A stretch of 64,000 nucleotides of DNA from Microplitis mediator (GCF_029852145.1 NC_079974.1:10851041-10915040); one strand, 5' to 3'. Counted from the first letter of the stretch, positions 12,935 to 24,025 are shown. Notes: generated by a model from the letters alone, not told the origin. Made by a program: numbers and translations.

Positions 12935-15065
12935 TCATTAATTAATAATATAAATATTTTTAAAATAAAAATAATACTTTTTCCATTGAAGTACAATCAA
13001 TGAAATTTTTATAATAATATTTCTAATATTAAAAATAATAGTTGCCTTTGAATAAAAGTCGTTATTGATTGTTGTCATATCCTGGAATCATATTTTTATT
13101 ATCAGAAGATTCAGATAATTATTGCATCACACATTCAGCATAAAAGTAGAAATGGAATTTAGTAAAAATTAAAAATATATTTGTATTTTTATTCAAAAAA
13201 AAAAGCTCTAAAAAATGTTTACACTTGAAAAAAATTAGATACCATAAGAGTAACTTTAAAATAACTGGTTTTTCATTAAGTTATAAAAATCATTCAGAAT
13301 CTGAAAATATACAGTATAATACAAATAATTAATTACCATAAAATAATAAAAGAACTAGAAAACGATCGGCAACACATTTGATAAAAATTAGTTCAAATTT
13401 GAAAAATTAAATAAATAAACATTTATTTTCTTCCATTAAGTGTAACATAAATTTTATTATATTGTTCGAATGTTATTGTTAAATTATGTCCATATAACAG
13501 CCATAGCATCTTTCAATTGTTACAGTCCTTACAAATTTCCGCATTTGTTTTATCCATCTTAAAAACTGGAATAGAAATTGAATAGTACCATTAATAGTCA
13601 TAGAATCTACAATTATAGAATCTTAGGTTGATGAGCAAATTTTATCGTGGAGAAATTAATATTAAAAATTAATAATTTAATTAAATATTTAATTTTCATT
13701 ATTATTTAATATTTTTTTATTAAATTTCTTTAATTATTTTAAAAATGTTTATTATTTTTGTTGAAAGTTTAATCACTATAGCAAACATGCATACTTATAT
13801 TTCTATAACTATCCGAGTTTAATATGTTACTTATAAATACCAATAGGGATTATTGTATTACTGTCTACTTGTAAGCAGTCAGTCTTTCTTGAACCATTGA
13901 GTTGTTACTACGTATAATATTTTCTTCTTATTAATAAATTATATTTGAAAATATTTGTCAATTATTTACACGTTTATTTATAACATTATTCCTATAAATA
14001 ATCAACAATTTTCTAAATTTAATATTTAATAAATTATAAAAAATATTAAATTTAGAGAATAATAAATATATATTATATATATACTTTATACAAAGTAGTA
14101 TTGGATTATTGATTTTAAATATTTATTATTTTAATTTAATATTCGATTGTAATTTTTATCACAAATTTTGTGTTAAATTTATTGATTTATTTTTTAAATA
14201 TTAAATAATCAATAATAAATATTTAAAATTAATAATTTAATAATACTTAGTAGAAATTAGATCAAATAATAACATAATAATTTATATCAATAAATAATAC
14301 ATACGGATAGTTAACCTCAATTATATTGGAACACTTGAAAAAGTATATAAGCACAATTTTCTTCACTAATATTTACAAAATGTTGGAAAATCCAAAAGTG
14401 CACACCTCAATCGCTCATTTTATTTTTAATCTACTTTTATTATATAATATTAATGTATTTTTTTTTTATTATAAACTTTTATTCAACTTACAAATTATCA
14501 ATTTGATTTTTTTATTTCTTATGTTCAGTTTAATATTTTTTTACTAACATTTTTTTTTAAATATCCCGCCTTTTGTCTTAGATGTCGCTTTTTTTCGAAC
14601 ATATTGATACGCTTGTGCTGCCACCAGTAGTTGATAGAGAGAAACTATGAAAAAAATAATAACAACAGTAAAAAAACAGCAGCTAAATTTTTCACGAATA
14701 ATCAGTTTTACGTCGTTAATTAATTACAATTAAACTAAAAGGATTTAGATAGTAATTTTCATAAGGGTTCTTGTGATAAAAAATACAATGACAATAAAAA
14801 AAAAGTTAAGCCGATTAATGGTGTCAATCGAGAGTTATCGTGTTTACGAAGTTTCATACGTAACAATTGACAGCACTGGTTTCTTGAGTCAAAATAATTT
14901 ATTTTAAACAAATAAAATGATGAATCGACTTAATGTTGGGTTTAAATTGTTCCTTAATAAATTCTTTATATGCTAGTATACAATTTTACCTATTTTCGTG
15001 GAATAAAAATAGTGTAGAAAGATATTTATGTGAGTAAAAGTCGAATAAAAAAAACCGTCCATAAA
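12935..15065. other. AT-rich interior of the CACTGCAAATC element
   Basis: Over 2 kb hold only short, low-complexity open frames. None resembles a transposase or any family I recognise. Confidence 0.5.
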
Positions 15066-15096
15066 GCACACCTGCGCTTTCGCGCTTGAGGTGTGC
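15066..15096. other. Compact hairpin (GCACACCT stem)
   Basis: GCACACCT and AGGTGTGC form a perfect 8-bp stem around GCGCTTTCGCGCTTG, which itself contains a GCGC/GCGC dyad. It is much more GC-rich than its surroundings and could be a transposon end or a small fold. No function can be assigned. Confidence 0.6.
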
Positions 15097-15313
15097 AATA
15101 AGTAATAAATAATATTTATCAAAATGTTTAATTTAAATCACTATAGTGATTCAGTATACTGAATATAATTATTAAGCACATATACAATTCGCACTTTTAA
15201 TACACGTGTTGTGTATGTACCAACTTCAACATTTAGTTTTCGTGTAACCCCTGTGCGCGCGCATAGTAAAGATGCGGATCATACATTAACATATATGATA
15301 GAACATTTAGTAA

Positions 15314-15713
15314 CCCTCGCAAATTTGAATCACGGTGGAAACACCGTAGAAGTGTAATCACCGTGGAGCCACCGGGGTTACACGGTGGGTTTGTTCCATT
15401 TCACCACCGGGTATACACAGTGTATCCACTGTGATTACGCGGTGTATCCACCGTGATTCGACGGTGGCTTGACCACTATGTATACACGGTGTTTCCACTG
15501 TGATTACGCGGTGTATTCACCGTGATTCCACGGTGGCTTTGTGCTATTTCACCACCGTGGTTCCGCGGTGTATCCACCGCGTAATCACAGTGGAAACACC
15601 GTGTATACACAGTGGTCAAGCCACCGTGGAATCACGGTGGATACACTGCGTAATCACAGTGGTAAAATGGAACAAACCCACCGTGTTTCCACCGTGATTC
15701 AAATCTGCGAGGG
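15314..15713. mobile_element. CCACCGTG-rich palindromic MITE (family K, full copy 1)
   Basis: The ends read CCCTCGCAAATTTGAATCAC and its inverse ...GATTCAAATCTGCGAGGG. The body is a chain of CCACCGTGATTNCRCGGTGG-type dyads. Sequences are shared with 7823-8013 and 20045-20375. It is far more GC-rich than its host element. There is no coding capacity; open frames across it are artefacts of the repeat. Confidence 0.85.
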
Positions 15714-15729
15714 AATATATGGCCTAAGA

Positions 15730-16211
15730 TTGAAATGAAAATAACTAGAAAACAATGCGGAATTTGAATGAACTTCATTTCAACTAATTTGTTGGATATA
15801 AAATTGTCTATAAAAAAGATTCTATGACATTTTTTGATAAGTCTGATAGTTTTGCTGGAAAAGTAAAAAGATCTAGAAAGTTATTATAGATTTGACTTCC
15901 AGCTCCGATAATTTTCGAATGGATGGATTTATCAAAAAATGATAGGAGACCTTTTTTGTAGAGCATTAAATTGTCTACAAGAATATGCTATGGACTCATT
16001 TATATGACGTGCGAATGCCGAGCTAGAAAAATAAAAAAAAAAAATTGTTTCCTATGTTGTTTAAACGGGAAATGGAGAATTGCAAATAGGCACCTCTTAA
16101 TATTAATATTAAGAGCTCAAATTTTAATAGAATTTTTTTTTCATCATCTCAAACAATATTTTCACTGTAACTAAAGAAAAAAAAATGGTCACTTTTTTTG
16201 GCCCACTTTAA
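15730..16211. mobile_element. Half foldback element (GGCCCACTTTAA end)
   Basis: This is a single arm with AATAACTAGAAAACAATGCG near its inner end, as in elements E and H. A TTCCTATGTTGTTTAAACGG block ends about 138 bp before the outer end, CTTTAA at 16211. The other arm is absent. The right end is most like element G, which ends GGCCCAGTCTAA. Confidence 0.7.
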
Positions 16212-17340
16212 TGAGCAGATATGATCATATTTAAGCCTTTTTTTCCCAGGCTATTTTTTTCGATTCATCATATGTTTCTTTTAAAATACTATTCTTTATT
16301 GATTACAGAAAGAATGTCATAAGAAAAAATACGCTGATACACAGAAACTTAACTTTGAAGATATAAAAAATGTATTAGTTCAAGAATATCTTTATCGCCG
16401 TTTAAAATGAAAAATCTAACATTTATTTCATTAATAAATTATGATCGTTCAGAATTCATTGGATGATGTGAACCGAGTTCAATCATTTGTAAAATTTTAT
16501 TTTCAATACAAAAAAATACGTTTTGATACATCTATATCGTAATGCATAAATATATTTGAAAATTATTACACTTTTATATTTTGAAATTGTTATTTGTATC
16601 ATTTGTCAATTGACAAAATTGATGGAATTTTTTTAAACGGTTTAAGAAATTTAAGCGTTTTATAATATACATGTTGTTTAGATTAAACGTTTTTTCTGAA
16701 AAAGTGTTTAATTCCGGAATATCTGTTTTAATTTAAAACACTCGATGTTATTTTTAAACGTTTAAAGTAACAGTAAGCGCTTTATAATAAAACGGGTAGA
16801 AGGGTTTTTTCCTTTAAACGGATAAAACGTTTTCGGATTAAACACTTAAGTGTGTTACGCGAACCTTTATAACACTTGTAATGATTTATGCGAGTGGTTA
16901 AACGTTTATACCGTTTTACTTCTAAGCGTTTAAGTTGTAGAAAACACTAACGTGTTTTATTTTAACACACTGAGTTAACCACTTGGATTTGCAGTGCTTA
17001 TAAAATTTTTTAAGAATTCAGATAATTAATAAAAATTTATGTGATTTTATATAAAGTTATAAAGAAATTTGTATGATTTCAAAAGAGTTCAATAAGGTTA
17101 TATAAACTCATATATGATCATATAAAAGTTTATATAGTTTTATGATTCTTATATATAAATTTATATGGTCTTATAAGCAGGTTATCTTAAAGAAACTTAT
17201 AATGTTATATAAAACATAAATGTGATGAAATTTGATCATATTTGGTGCATTATAGATGTAGGATGTATCAATTTGATCATTTGATTTAAGTGATGCTATC
17301 GATTGTAAAGAAACTCATAAGTGTAAAGCAGACTAGAGAA

Positions 17341-17460
17341 GCAGATGAAAATCGAGCGATCATCAAAGTTGAGCAGCATTGAGGAAGGACATTAGTTGGA
17401 TGAGTGACCCCTTAGCAAAATAGCAGTTAACCGATAAATGTTGTTTTTTCTTTTTTTTTT
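17341..17460 (+). repeat. 5S rRNA-derived sequence (5S-type SINE or pseudogene)
   Basis: The segment ATCGAGCGATCATCAAAGTT, GAGCAGCATT...ACATTAGTTGGATGAGTGACC follows the order of eukaryotic 5S rRNA (CCGATCACCGAAATTAAGCAG, then GTTAGTACTTAGATGGG and GACC). Those segments include the internal Pol III promoter. A T-run follows at 17443-17460. Many bases differ, so it is not a functional 5S gene. It lies near the centre of the large AT-rich foldback element. The identification is by eye. Confidence 0.55.
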
Positions 17461-17478
17461 TGTTCATACATGATTATA

Positions 17479-18654
17479 CACTGGTCACAAAAATTAAGGG
17501 ATAGAAAAAAAATCCGAAATTTTTAGGTGATTTTCAACATGCTGTAACTCGGTGAAAAATGGTCGTATAAGAAAATTAAAAAAAGCAAATTGTAGCCTCG
17601 TTTCTAATTTTCAGATCTGAACCTCAAAATACCGCTGTAACTGCATCTGCTTTAAATGTCAACTTAACAAACATACACTTTGGGTAACGGTAATGCCGGC
17701 GGAAAAAAAAATTGAGGAATTTTTTTTGACAATGATAATTCATTGCGGATACAACAAAAAAAAAATTTTGAAAAAAAAAATTTTTGGAAAAAAAAATTTT
17801 TTTTCCAAAATTTGTTTTTTTTTCAATTTTTTTCGATAATCGATCTTTTTGATCAAGGAAATGAAGGTTATCGGTAAAAAAAACATTTTCAAATCGAAAA
17901 AATGAACAAAAACCGAGAAACTACCAATTATAGTGATTTTTGACACAATCGATAAATTTAAAGCTTCGGGGCACTAAGAAAGAAAAATCGCAGCGATTTG
18001 AAATTTTCAGGGTTTTTTCAGGACACTTTGAGGTTGAAAAAAAGACGAAGATATCCTTTGTTCATCCGTTATATCCAAAGTTATAGCAAGATTTCCGAAT
18101 ATCCTTAAATTTGTGAATTTTGACCTGTTTTTTACTAAACAATATTGCTTTAAAAAAAATTTTCTATCAAATGCCACTAATTTTGCCTTATAAAAAATGT
18201 TTTCCAGTTTTCAAAACCCTGCTTCCATTCTCTGTACGACCAATACATCCGGAGTTATTGATTATCAAAGCCAAAATGGACTTTTGCTTTGATCAATGAT
18301 AACTCGGCGCAAAATCGTCGTAGAGACTTTTTCAGGCCGCTAAATTAAAGGGCATAAAATTTTCTAGAAAAGTCATACGGTCAGATTATTCAAAAAAATT
18401 TATTGACGCCCATAGAGGTATTGAAAGACCAGCAAAAATTTTGGAAATTTTTTTTTCGTTGGTTTTCTTATGATTACTCCGGAACCGTACATAATAAAAA
18501 ATTTTGAGGTCCAGATCTAAAAATTAGAAACTTGAGGCTACAGTTTGCTTTTTTTAATTTTCTTATACGACCATTTTTCACCGAGTTACAGCATGTTGAA
18601 AATCACCTAAAAATTTCGGATTTTTTTTCTATCTCTTAATTTTTGTGACCAGTG
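17479..18654. mobile_element. Element B copy 2, one arm internally deleted
   Basis: The ends CACTGGTCACAAAAATTAAG and its inverse are flanked by TA. Compared with element B the orientation is reversed, and the left arm is cut at about 17630 so that it joins directly to the central segment (CTGCATCTGCTTTAAATGTC). The remaining arm is complete. It is inserted in the centre of the AT-rich foldback element. Confidence 0.85.
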
Positions 18655-18656
18655 TA

Positions 18657-19680
18657 TATAATTATATATCATCAGATCCTGCCAATTTTTAGATTTAATC
18701 ATATATAAGTTAGTGTTTATAAAATTAAATAAAATCATTTTTTCCCGGGTATATATAACTTTATATGATTATATAAGACTTTATATGATTATATAAGATT
18801 TTATAAAATCATATAAGTTTCTAGAGGACCAATTTCATTATAAAACTTTACATGATTTTATATAAGTCACTTTTATATGATTTATATATGATCATATAAG
18901 AACTTTTTTTCCCGGGATTACTTAAATCAAATGATCATATTGATACATCCTACATAAATAATGCACCAAATATAATCAAGTTTCATCACATTCGTGTTTC
19001 ATATGAAATTATAAATTTCTTAAAGATAACCTGCTTAGAAGACTATAGAAATTTATCTATAAGAATCATAAAACTATATAAATTTTTATATAATCACATA
19101 TGATTTTAAATAACCGCATTAAACTTTTTTGTAATCATACAAATTGATTAATAACTTTATATAAAATCACATAAATTTTTATTAATTATCTGAATTGTTA
19201 GAAGAATTTTTTAAGATTATATAAGATTTCACATGATTATATATGATCATACATGGTTATGCATAACCGTATAAAACGTGCTCTCGTAATTTCACGATGT
19301 TATATATAACTTCATGTAAAGTTACATGGAATACTATAAAAATTTTATAAGATTATACGAATTATCATGAGAATTTTATAAGATCAAATGAGTTCTTATA
19401 TAATCATATATGACTGCATATAACTTATAAAATTTTATCCGGTAATGTTATAAACTCATATATAACCTTATAAAAAATCACATCAACTATTATAAAATCC
19501 TTATTAAATTAAGTAAATTCTTATAAGAATTTTATAAGATCGAATTAACTTTTATACGATCATATACGATTGTATATAAGCATATGAAACTTTATCTGGT
19601 ATATATAATTTTATATAAAATCACATCAATTTTTAAAAAATCCTCATAAAACTACCTGTGAAAAATAAATCATACATGGA
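18657..19680. repeat. AT-rich dyad-word array (TATGATCATATA, CCCGGG boundaries)
   Basis: The words ATATGATCATATA, TTTATATAAAATCACAT and AAGATTTTATAA recur continuously. CCCGGG with an adjacent T-run occurs at about 18744 and 18917. Units of about 160-190 bp are recognisable (19340-19500 and 19510-19660) and recur at 21216-21500. The right arm of the large foldback element lies within this stretch. Confidence 0.6.
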
Positions 19681-19883
19681 CATGTATGGAAATTGGCCAG
19701 ATATGGCCATGTATGACCATGCATAGCTTGATACGGCCATCTATTACTTGACATAACTAGTATCGAAATTTTAACTAAATAAAAAAAAAAAATTTTTTTT
19801 TTTCTAATTATTTCGGCGACGCAGAGATTATCAGATATGCGAATAATTGAATTCCTAATCGAATTGGAAATTTTTAATTCAGA

Positions 19884-19955
19884 GAAAAAACGCTACGGGA
19901 CCGTCCGTACGAGAGACCGACGCTTTGACGACTAGGCTATGCAACCGACAGTTAC
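19884..19955 (-). repeat. tRNA-like SINE head (minus strand)
   Basis: On the minus strand, an A-box-like CATAGCCTAGTCG (19929-19941) precedes a B-box-like GTACGGACGGTCCC (19897-19910) and then a T-run. The spacing fits a tRNA-derived Pol III promoter. The B box is imperfect, and cloverleaf pairing was not established. Confidence 0.4.
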
Positions 19956-20044
19956 AGCGAAGTTTAGTTGTGCTAAGTAAGATTGCAAAAATATAATTAC
20001 TTTCGAAAAAGGAAAATATACTCATCAGTATACTGTTAGTGATA

Positions 20045-20375
20045 CCCTCGCAGATTTGAATCACGGTGGGAACACCGTGAAAGTGTAAACATCGTGGATC
20101 CACTGTGGTTACACGGTGGGTTTGTTCCATTTCACCACCGGGTATACACAGTGTATCCACTGTGATTACGCGGTGTATCCACCGTGATTACGCGGTGGCT
20201 TGACCACTGTGTATACACGGTGTTCCCACTGTGATTACGCGGTGTATCCACCGTGATTCCACGGTGGCTTTGTGCTATTTCACCACCGTGTTTCCACGGT
20301 GTATCCACCGCGTAATCACAGTGGTAAAATGGAACAAACCCACCGTGTTTCCACCGTGATTCAAATCTGCGAGGG
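20045..20375. mobile_element. CCACCGTG-rich palindromic MITE (family K, full copy 2)
   Basis: The ends CCCTCGCAGATTTGAATCAC and its inverse are flanked by TA on both sides. This copy is about 70 bp shorter than copy 1 because one internal block is absent. The body is the same chain of GTGG/CCAC dyads. Confidence 0.87.
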
Positions 20376-20454
20376 TATTAAAAAAATTCACTATTTTTTG
20401 TACACTACAACATCCTGTTTATAAGTAATTATAATAGTCAGCTCAAATTTTTTA

Positions 20455-21215
20455 TATAAAAAATCTGTATGTCTATATATGGCTATATATGCACATGTAT
20501 GAACTATATTCGGCCATGCATGGCCATATATGTTTCATTTTTACGGGTAAATATATGGTTGAAATTATATTCAATATAGTTTAACAGATTTCCATTTCAA
20601 GAAATGTATATCATACACGGAAAAACAATATAGTAACAATATGGCAACTCTCCGGGATAGTGCTGAGTTCTTTCTGTAAAAGAAAAATTTCAGACAATAC
20701 TGTATACTATCTAGAGTGTATCCACTACTGTCCGGAAAAGTATTCAACACTACAACTATGGATGGCCATATATGCCTATACATGGACTATAAACGGCCAT
20801 ATATGGTTATATATGTTTAACTAATCACGGGCATACATAGTCCTACAAAACCATGTATGGCCATATATGATCTTATATGATTCATACATGGCCATGCATG
20901 ATTGTATTAAAAAAGTTTGTATGCCCATGTATGGTCATATCTGCTCTATTTTTTACGGATGGTTTATTAATGAGCAAATATAGAGCATGCATGGTCATAT
21001 ATAGTCATACATGACTATGTATGACCATGTATGCCCATACATGGACTATATTCGGCCATGCCTGACCATATATGTTCAATTAATCACGAGCATACATGTC
21101 CATATACAGTAATACATGACTATGTATGAACATGTATGGCCATATATGCTCCATGTATTGCCACATATGCTTCATATATGAGCCATATACGGCCATGTAT
21201 GATTCATTTTTCACG
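20455..21215. repeat. Dyad-word array of GGCCATATATG and CATGTATGGCC
   Basis: The stretch consists of overlapping words (CATATATGG, GGCCATGCATGG, CATGTATG, TATGATC). Units beginning with forms such as ACATGGACTATATTCGGCCA recur every 100-250 bp. It contains no coding frame of interest. Confidence 0.65.
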
Positions 21216-21501
21216 AGTGTATAAATTCTTATAAGATTGTTATGAGATCATATGAATTTTTATATGATCATATATAATTATATGTAAGCATATAGGATTT
21301 TATCTAGTAATTTTATAAAGTTATGTATAACTTTATATAAAATCATATCAATTTTTATAAAGTCCTCACAAAAATATATTTATTCTTATAAGAATTTTAT
21401 AAGATCATATAAGCTTTTATGTAATCATATATAATTTTTATATATTTCTTACATGATCATATATAAATTGTATATGAATATATTTGCTTATATATGATCA
21501 T
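21216..21501. repeat. AT-rich dyad-word array ending in TTTTTTTTCCTGGG
   Basis: The units match those at 19340-19660 (AAGAATTTTATAAGATCATA). The end is a T-run plus CCTGGG, a variant of the CCCGGG boundary seen elsewhere. Confidence 0.55.
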
Positions 21502-21507
21502 TTAATT

Positions 21508-21764
21508 TTTTTTTCCTGGGTGAGGGAAGTTCGTCTGAGGGCCCTGAACGATTGGTCACCGTAAGGGGCTCCGAGGACTCCTGGGCTTTTGATCGGAGGC
21601 TGGAGATTCCTTTTGGTTTAAGTGAGCTCAGCTCGAATCAAAAGTTTGAATTCTTAGGACTTATCATTGATCAACAGTATCCCGGCTGGAGCTTTGGAAT
21701 CCATCCTGAGTTGACTTGGTCAACATTTTTCTTAAGTTGTGCACGGCTTCTGGAAAATAGGTGA
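21508..21764 (+). pseudogene. Coding-like remnant, family not recognised
   Basis: An open frame of about 85 codons ends in TGA at 21762-21764. It contains readable, non-repetitive protein sequence (FEFLGLIIDQQYPGW, SFGIHPELTWS). No ATG is visible and the 5' side is cut by the dyad-word array. I do not recognise a domain. It lies on the same strand as a second coding-like remnant at 22055-22195 and an LTR-like start at 22510. The simplest reading is a decayed retrotransposon gene, though a host exon cannot be excluded. Confidence 0.35.
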
Positions 21765-22054
21765 ATACCCTGGAGAGTTTTCGAGGAACTTTTAGAGGGA
21801 AAAATCAAAATTCGTTGCAACGTGTATCATTTAGTATCATTGGTATGTTGGCTATAGATAAAATATTGGAGAATGGACTGAATGGATCGAATGGTAGAAC
21901 ATTGAGCATATAAGATCAAAAATTATTGAATCGATCATAATGAAAGTTTATAAATTAACAACTGATAAATAATAAGATGTAACGATGAAATATGTTTAAA
22001 TATGAAATTTAATAAGTTTTAGAGATACTCGTTTTGTTTTCTTTATTATGTGCA

Positions 22055-22195
22055 GATAATTTTTCCAATTTCATTGGGGAAGGAGTGAAGGAGTCCATTC
22101 CTAGTCCTTTAAGGAGGAGAGGAAAGAGTTCCTGTTCCCATCCTGAACCTGTTCCCATTGCCATTGAAGATCCATTTAATAAAGAGGAGGGTTAA
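22055..22195 (+). pseudogene. C-terminal coding remnant upstream of an LTR
   Basis: An open stretch ends ...PIAIEDPFNKEEG followed by TAA at 22193-22195. Its codon structure looks protein-like, with a PLRRRGKSS basic patch. It is followed by about 300 bp of non-coding sequence, a purine run and a TGTAAC LTR-like start. It is preceded by TTTCTTTATTATGTGCAG, which would also suit a splice acceptor. No family was recognised. Confidence 0.35.
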
Positions 22196-22498
22196 ACTTT
22201 TAATTTAATTAATTTGATTCGTTGGATAAAAAGATAGAGTCATGTTTCATTAATTAACTTCTTAGCAGAATATTTATTTCCATCAATTATTAGCTCAATT
22301 AAATTATAGACTATTTTTTTATTATCTTTGCGTTAGCTTACAGAGTTGTTTTTGGGCTCCGATGTTGTTTTCCCTGTAGGGTCATAGATAGGGTGTGTTG
22401 GGACCTTAGCGGAATCGAACCGAGATTGTAAATGGTTTTAATTTCAATTAACTTCGATTCTTCGAGTACAATTTTTATCGGGACGATAATTTTATTGT

Positions 22499-22845
22499 GA
22501 AGGGGGTAGTGTAACGAATGTGAACCTGATCTTTTAAAATATTTCAATAACCAGAAAACAAATGCCTTCTTCTCTTGTTTTATAGATGCGCGACTAAATC
22601 CAGTCAGTCATATTTTGATAGCATAACAGCATACATCTGTATATCAATGAACTATCTCTTCCTTTGCTTTCTTTTAGTGCTGTTAATTGTGGTGTTATTA
22701 TTTCTAATTTAAGTGTATTATCATTGTAGTATGAGTGATATTGGTTTATAAGTTCTCAAATACTACCGTACTAAAATATACATAATTCGATACATCAATA
22801 ACGAGAATAATAGTAATTATGATAATAATGTGATCATACACAGAA
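22499..22845 (+). mobile_element. Polypurine tract and start of a 3' LTR
   Basis: GAAGGGGGTAG (22499-22509) is immediately followed by TGTAACGAATGTG. A purine run directly before TG is the usual arrangement at the 5' edge of a 3' LTR. The LTR's far end is not certain because a LINE inserted at 22864. The body is AT-rich, and no second copy of this LTR is present in the window. Confidence 0.5.
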
Positions 22846-23116
22846 AAAACAGTTAACTTGATTGCTGGTAGAAGGCACTGACAAGCGATGAGAGTAGATG
22901 AGTCCTCGAAGGTTGTTGTGAAAATTAAAGTTGAGTTAGAAGTAAAATGCAATTTAATCAGCAGAAGTGCAATTAAAGTGTTTAGCAAAAGATATCCCAA
23001 CACCAGTGTGTAAAAAGCACCCGTAATTCACAGAGTGATAGCATCAATTAAATTGATTTGAACGCACCGTTGTGAAAGAAGGTTAGTTTCTTTTCTTTCT
23101 TTTTTGGAATATAAAA

Positions 23117-23400
23117 ATGGTCGGCAAGGTAGATGTGAATTTACAAGAAGTTGGCAGTAGTAATGAACGCCAACAGAGGGCAGATACGGACAACAAGTTT
23201 GATAAAACTGATAAAAGTACTCAAAAAAAAAAAAAAAACAAGAGAGGCAGGAAACCAATAGCTACGAAGCTCCTGCTGGACAAGAATATCAGACCCCTGA
23301 CACCCTACTTCACAAGACGCTCATTCAGCTTGCTGTATATAAAAGGAATGAAGAACTCGAAAATCTGGGACAAGAATTAAGTGATGATTTGTGGAATCAT
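23117..23400 (+). pseudogene. LINE 1 ORF1 remnant (frameshift at an A-run)
   Basis: An ATG at 23117 opens a lysine-rich frame (MVGKVDVNLQEVGSSNERQ). It reaches a run of about 15 A at 23224-23238. Past the run a different frame reads as an amphipathic, coiled-coil-like stretch (LLHKTLIQLAVYKRNEELEN), which is what a LINE ORF1 would be expected to contain. Slippage in the A-run probably caused the frame change. The reading ends abruptly at the tRNA-like segment near 23417, so the rest of ORF1 is gone. Confidence 0.5.
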
Positions 23401-23419
23401 AGTATTTTTTTTCTCAGTG

Positions 23420-23630
23420 TAGAGCACTCGGTGCGATACCGGATTGGTCTGGGTCCGATTCCCAGTTTGGGCTATCTATATTTTTCTTAATTCATCTATA
23501 AATTGTCTTATTGAGCAGGTTATTTGCATATTTGCATCTTTAGGTTTCCACTATATTTAATTGGTGTATTACCGTAGGATGAAAGGTGTGGCTCAATAAG
23601 TTATCGATCAAATTGAACGGAATATAGTAT
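23420..23630 (+). repeat. tRNA-like repeat, copy 1 (5' truncated)
   Basis: It starts inside the tRNA-like head at AGAGCACTCGG, has a B-box-like GGTCCGATTCCCAG (23451-23464), and continues with a shared tail (TTTCCACTATATTTAATTGG). It is repeated as copy 2 about 236 bp downstream. It lies inside LINE 1 between the ORF1 remnant and ORF2. Confidence 0.6.
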
Positions 23631-23805
23631 AGTGCCGGATAGCTCAACTGGTAGAGCACTCAGCGCGCTACCGATATGGACTAATGGGTTCGATTCCCAG
23701 TTTGGGCTATCTATATTTTTCTCAATTTATCTATAAATTGTCTTATGGAGAAGGTTATTTGCATGTTTGCATGTTTAGGTTTCCACTATATTTAAATGGT
23801 ACTAA
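23631..23805 (+). repeat. tRNA-like repeat, copy 2 (with A and B boxes)
   Basis: An A box TAGCTCAACTGGTAGAGC (from 23640) and a B box GGTTCGATTCC (from 23687) are both close to tRNA consensus. The tail is nearly identical to copy 1. The 5' and 3' acceptor bases do not pair, so it is not a working tRNA gene. It is most likely a tandem tRNA-derived SINE pair or a duplicated SINE in the LINE. Confidence 0.65.
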
Positions 23806-24025
23806 GGAGTTAAGAGCATCTGAAAAATCTCTGACCTAGAGCAAGCAGACCCGTAACTACTGAAAACGAGCTAAGCATTGTGCGTGATAGAAGTCTCACT
23901 AGCTATAACGAAACCGCAGAAGTTTCTAACACTCCAGATCACAGAAGGGAGACAGATCATCGCTGAATACAAAAAGAGAGAGAGCATGAACAGGTACGGG
24001 GAAAATACCTGGTGAAGATGGGATG

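Larger units (their letters stand above)
12743..16996. mobile_element. 4.25-kb element with CACTGCAAATC terminal inverted repeats
   Basis: It begins CACTGCAAATCGAAGTG and ends CACTTGGATTTGCAGTG, and it splits the left arm of the surrounding foldback element. Subterminal regions (12760-12930 and 16620-16985) are packed with AAACACTT/AAGTGTTTA words. The interior is very AT-rich and has no transposase frame. It holds nested elements at 15314-15713 and 15730-16211. The flanking duplication is not clear (CT on both sides at most), so the superfamily is left open. Confidence 0.65.
12500..19510. mobile_element. Large AT-rich foldback element with nested insertions
   Basis: The left arm is 12500-12742 and resumes at 16997-17290. 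The right arm is about 18915-19510 and is the inverse of both parts, for example GGTTATGCATAACC occurs near 12693 and 19256. The arms are dense in TATGATCATA words. The centre (17290-18915) contains a 5S-rRNA-like sequence and a later insertion (17479-18654). CCCGGG occurs near 18744 and 18917. There is no protein-coding content. Confidence 0.6.

Noticed and set aside
13000..14600. Hidden transposase in the CACTGCAAATC element
   Set aside because: Only short AT-biased frames occur there, with no catalytic motif visible on either strand.
15314..15713. Possible CRISPR-like array
   Set aside because: The repeats are overlapping dyads of variable order with no uniform repeat/spacer lengths. The element is a eukaryotic MITE with TIRs.
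19879..20160. Minus-strand 93-residue open frame
   Set aside because: It reads through a tRNA-like SINE head and the family K MITE, so it is not a gene.
21502..22195. Two-exon host gene
   Set aside because: A donor-like AG-GTGAAT at 21761 and an acceptor-like CAG at 22055 exist, but joining them gives an immediate stop, and an LTR-like structure follows. Kept only as an alternative.
23631..23705. Functional tRNA gene
   Set aside because: The A and B boxes are good, but the acceptor and anticodon stems do not pair and a second truncated copy lies nearby. A SINE is a better explanation.
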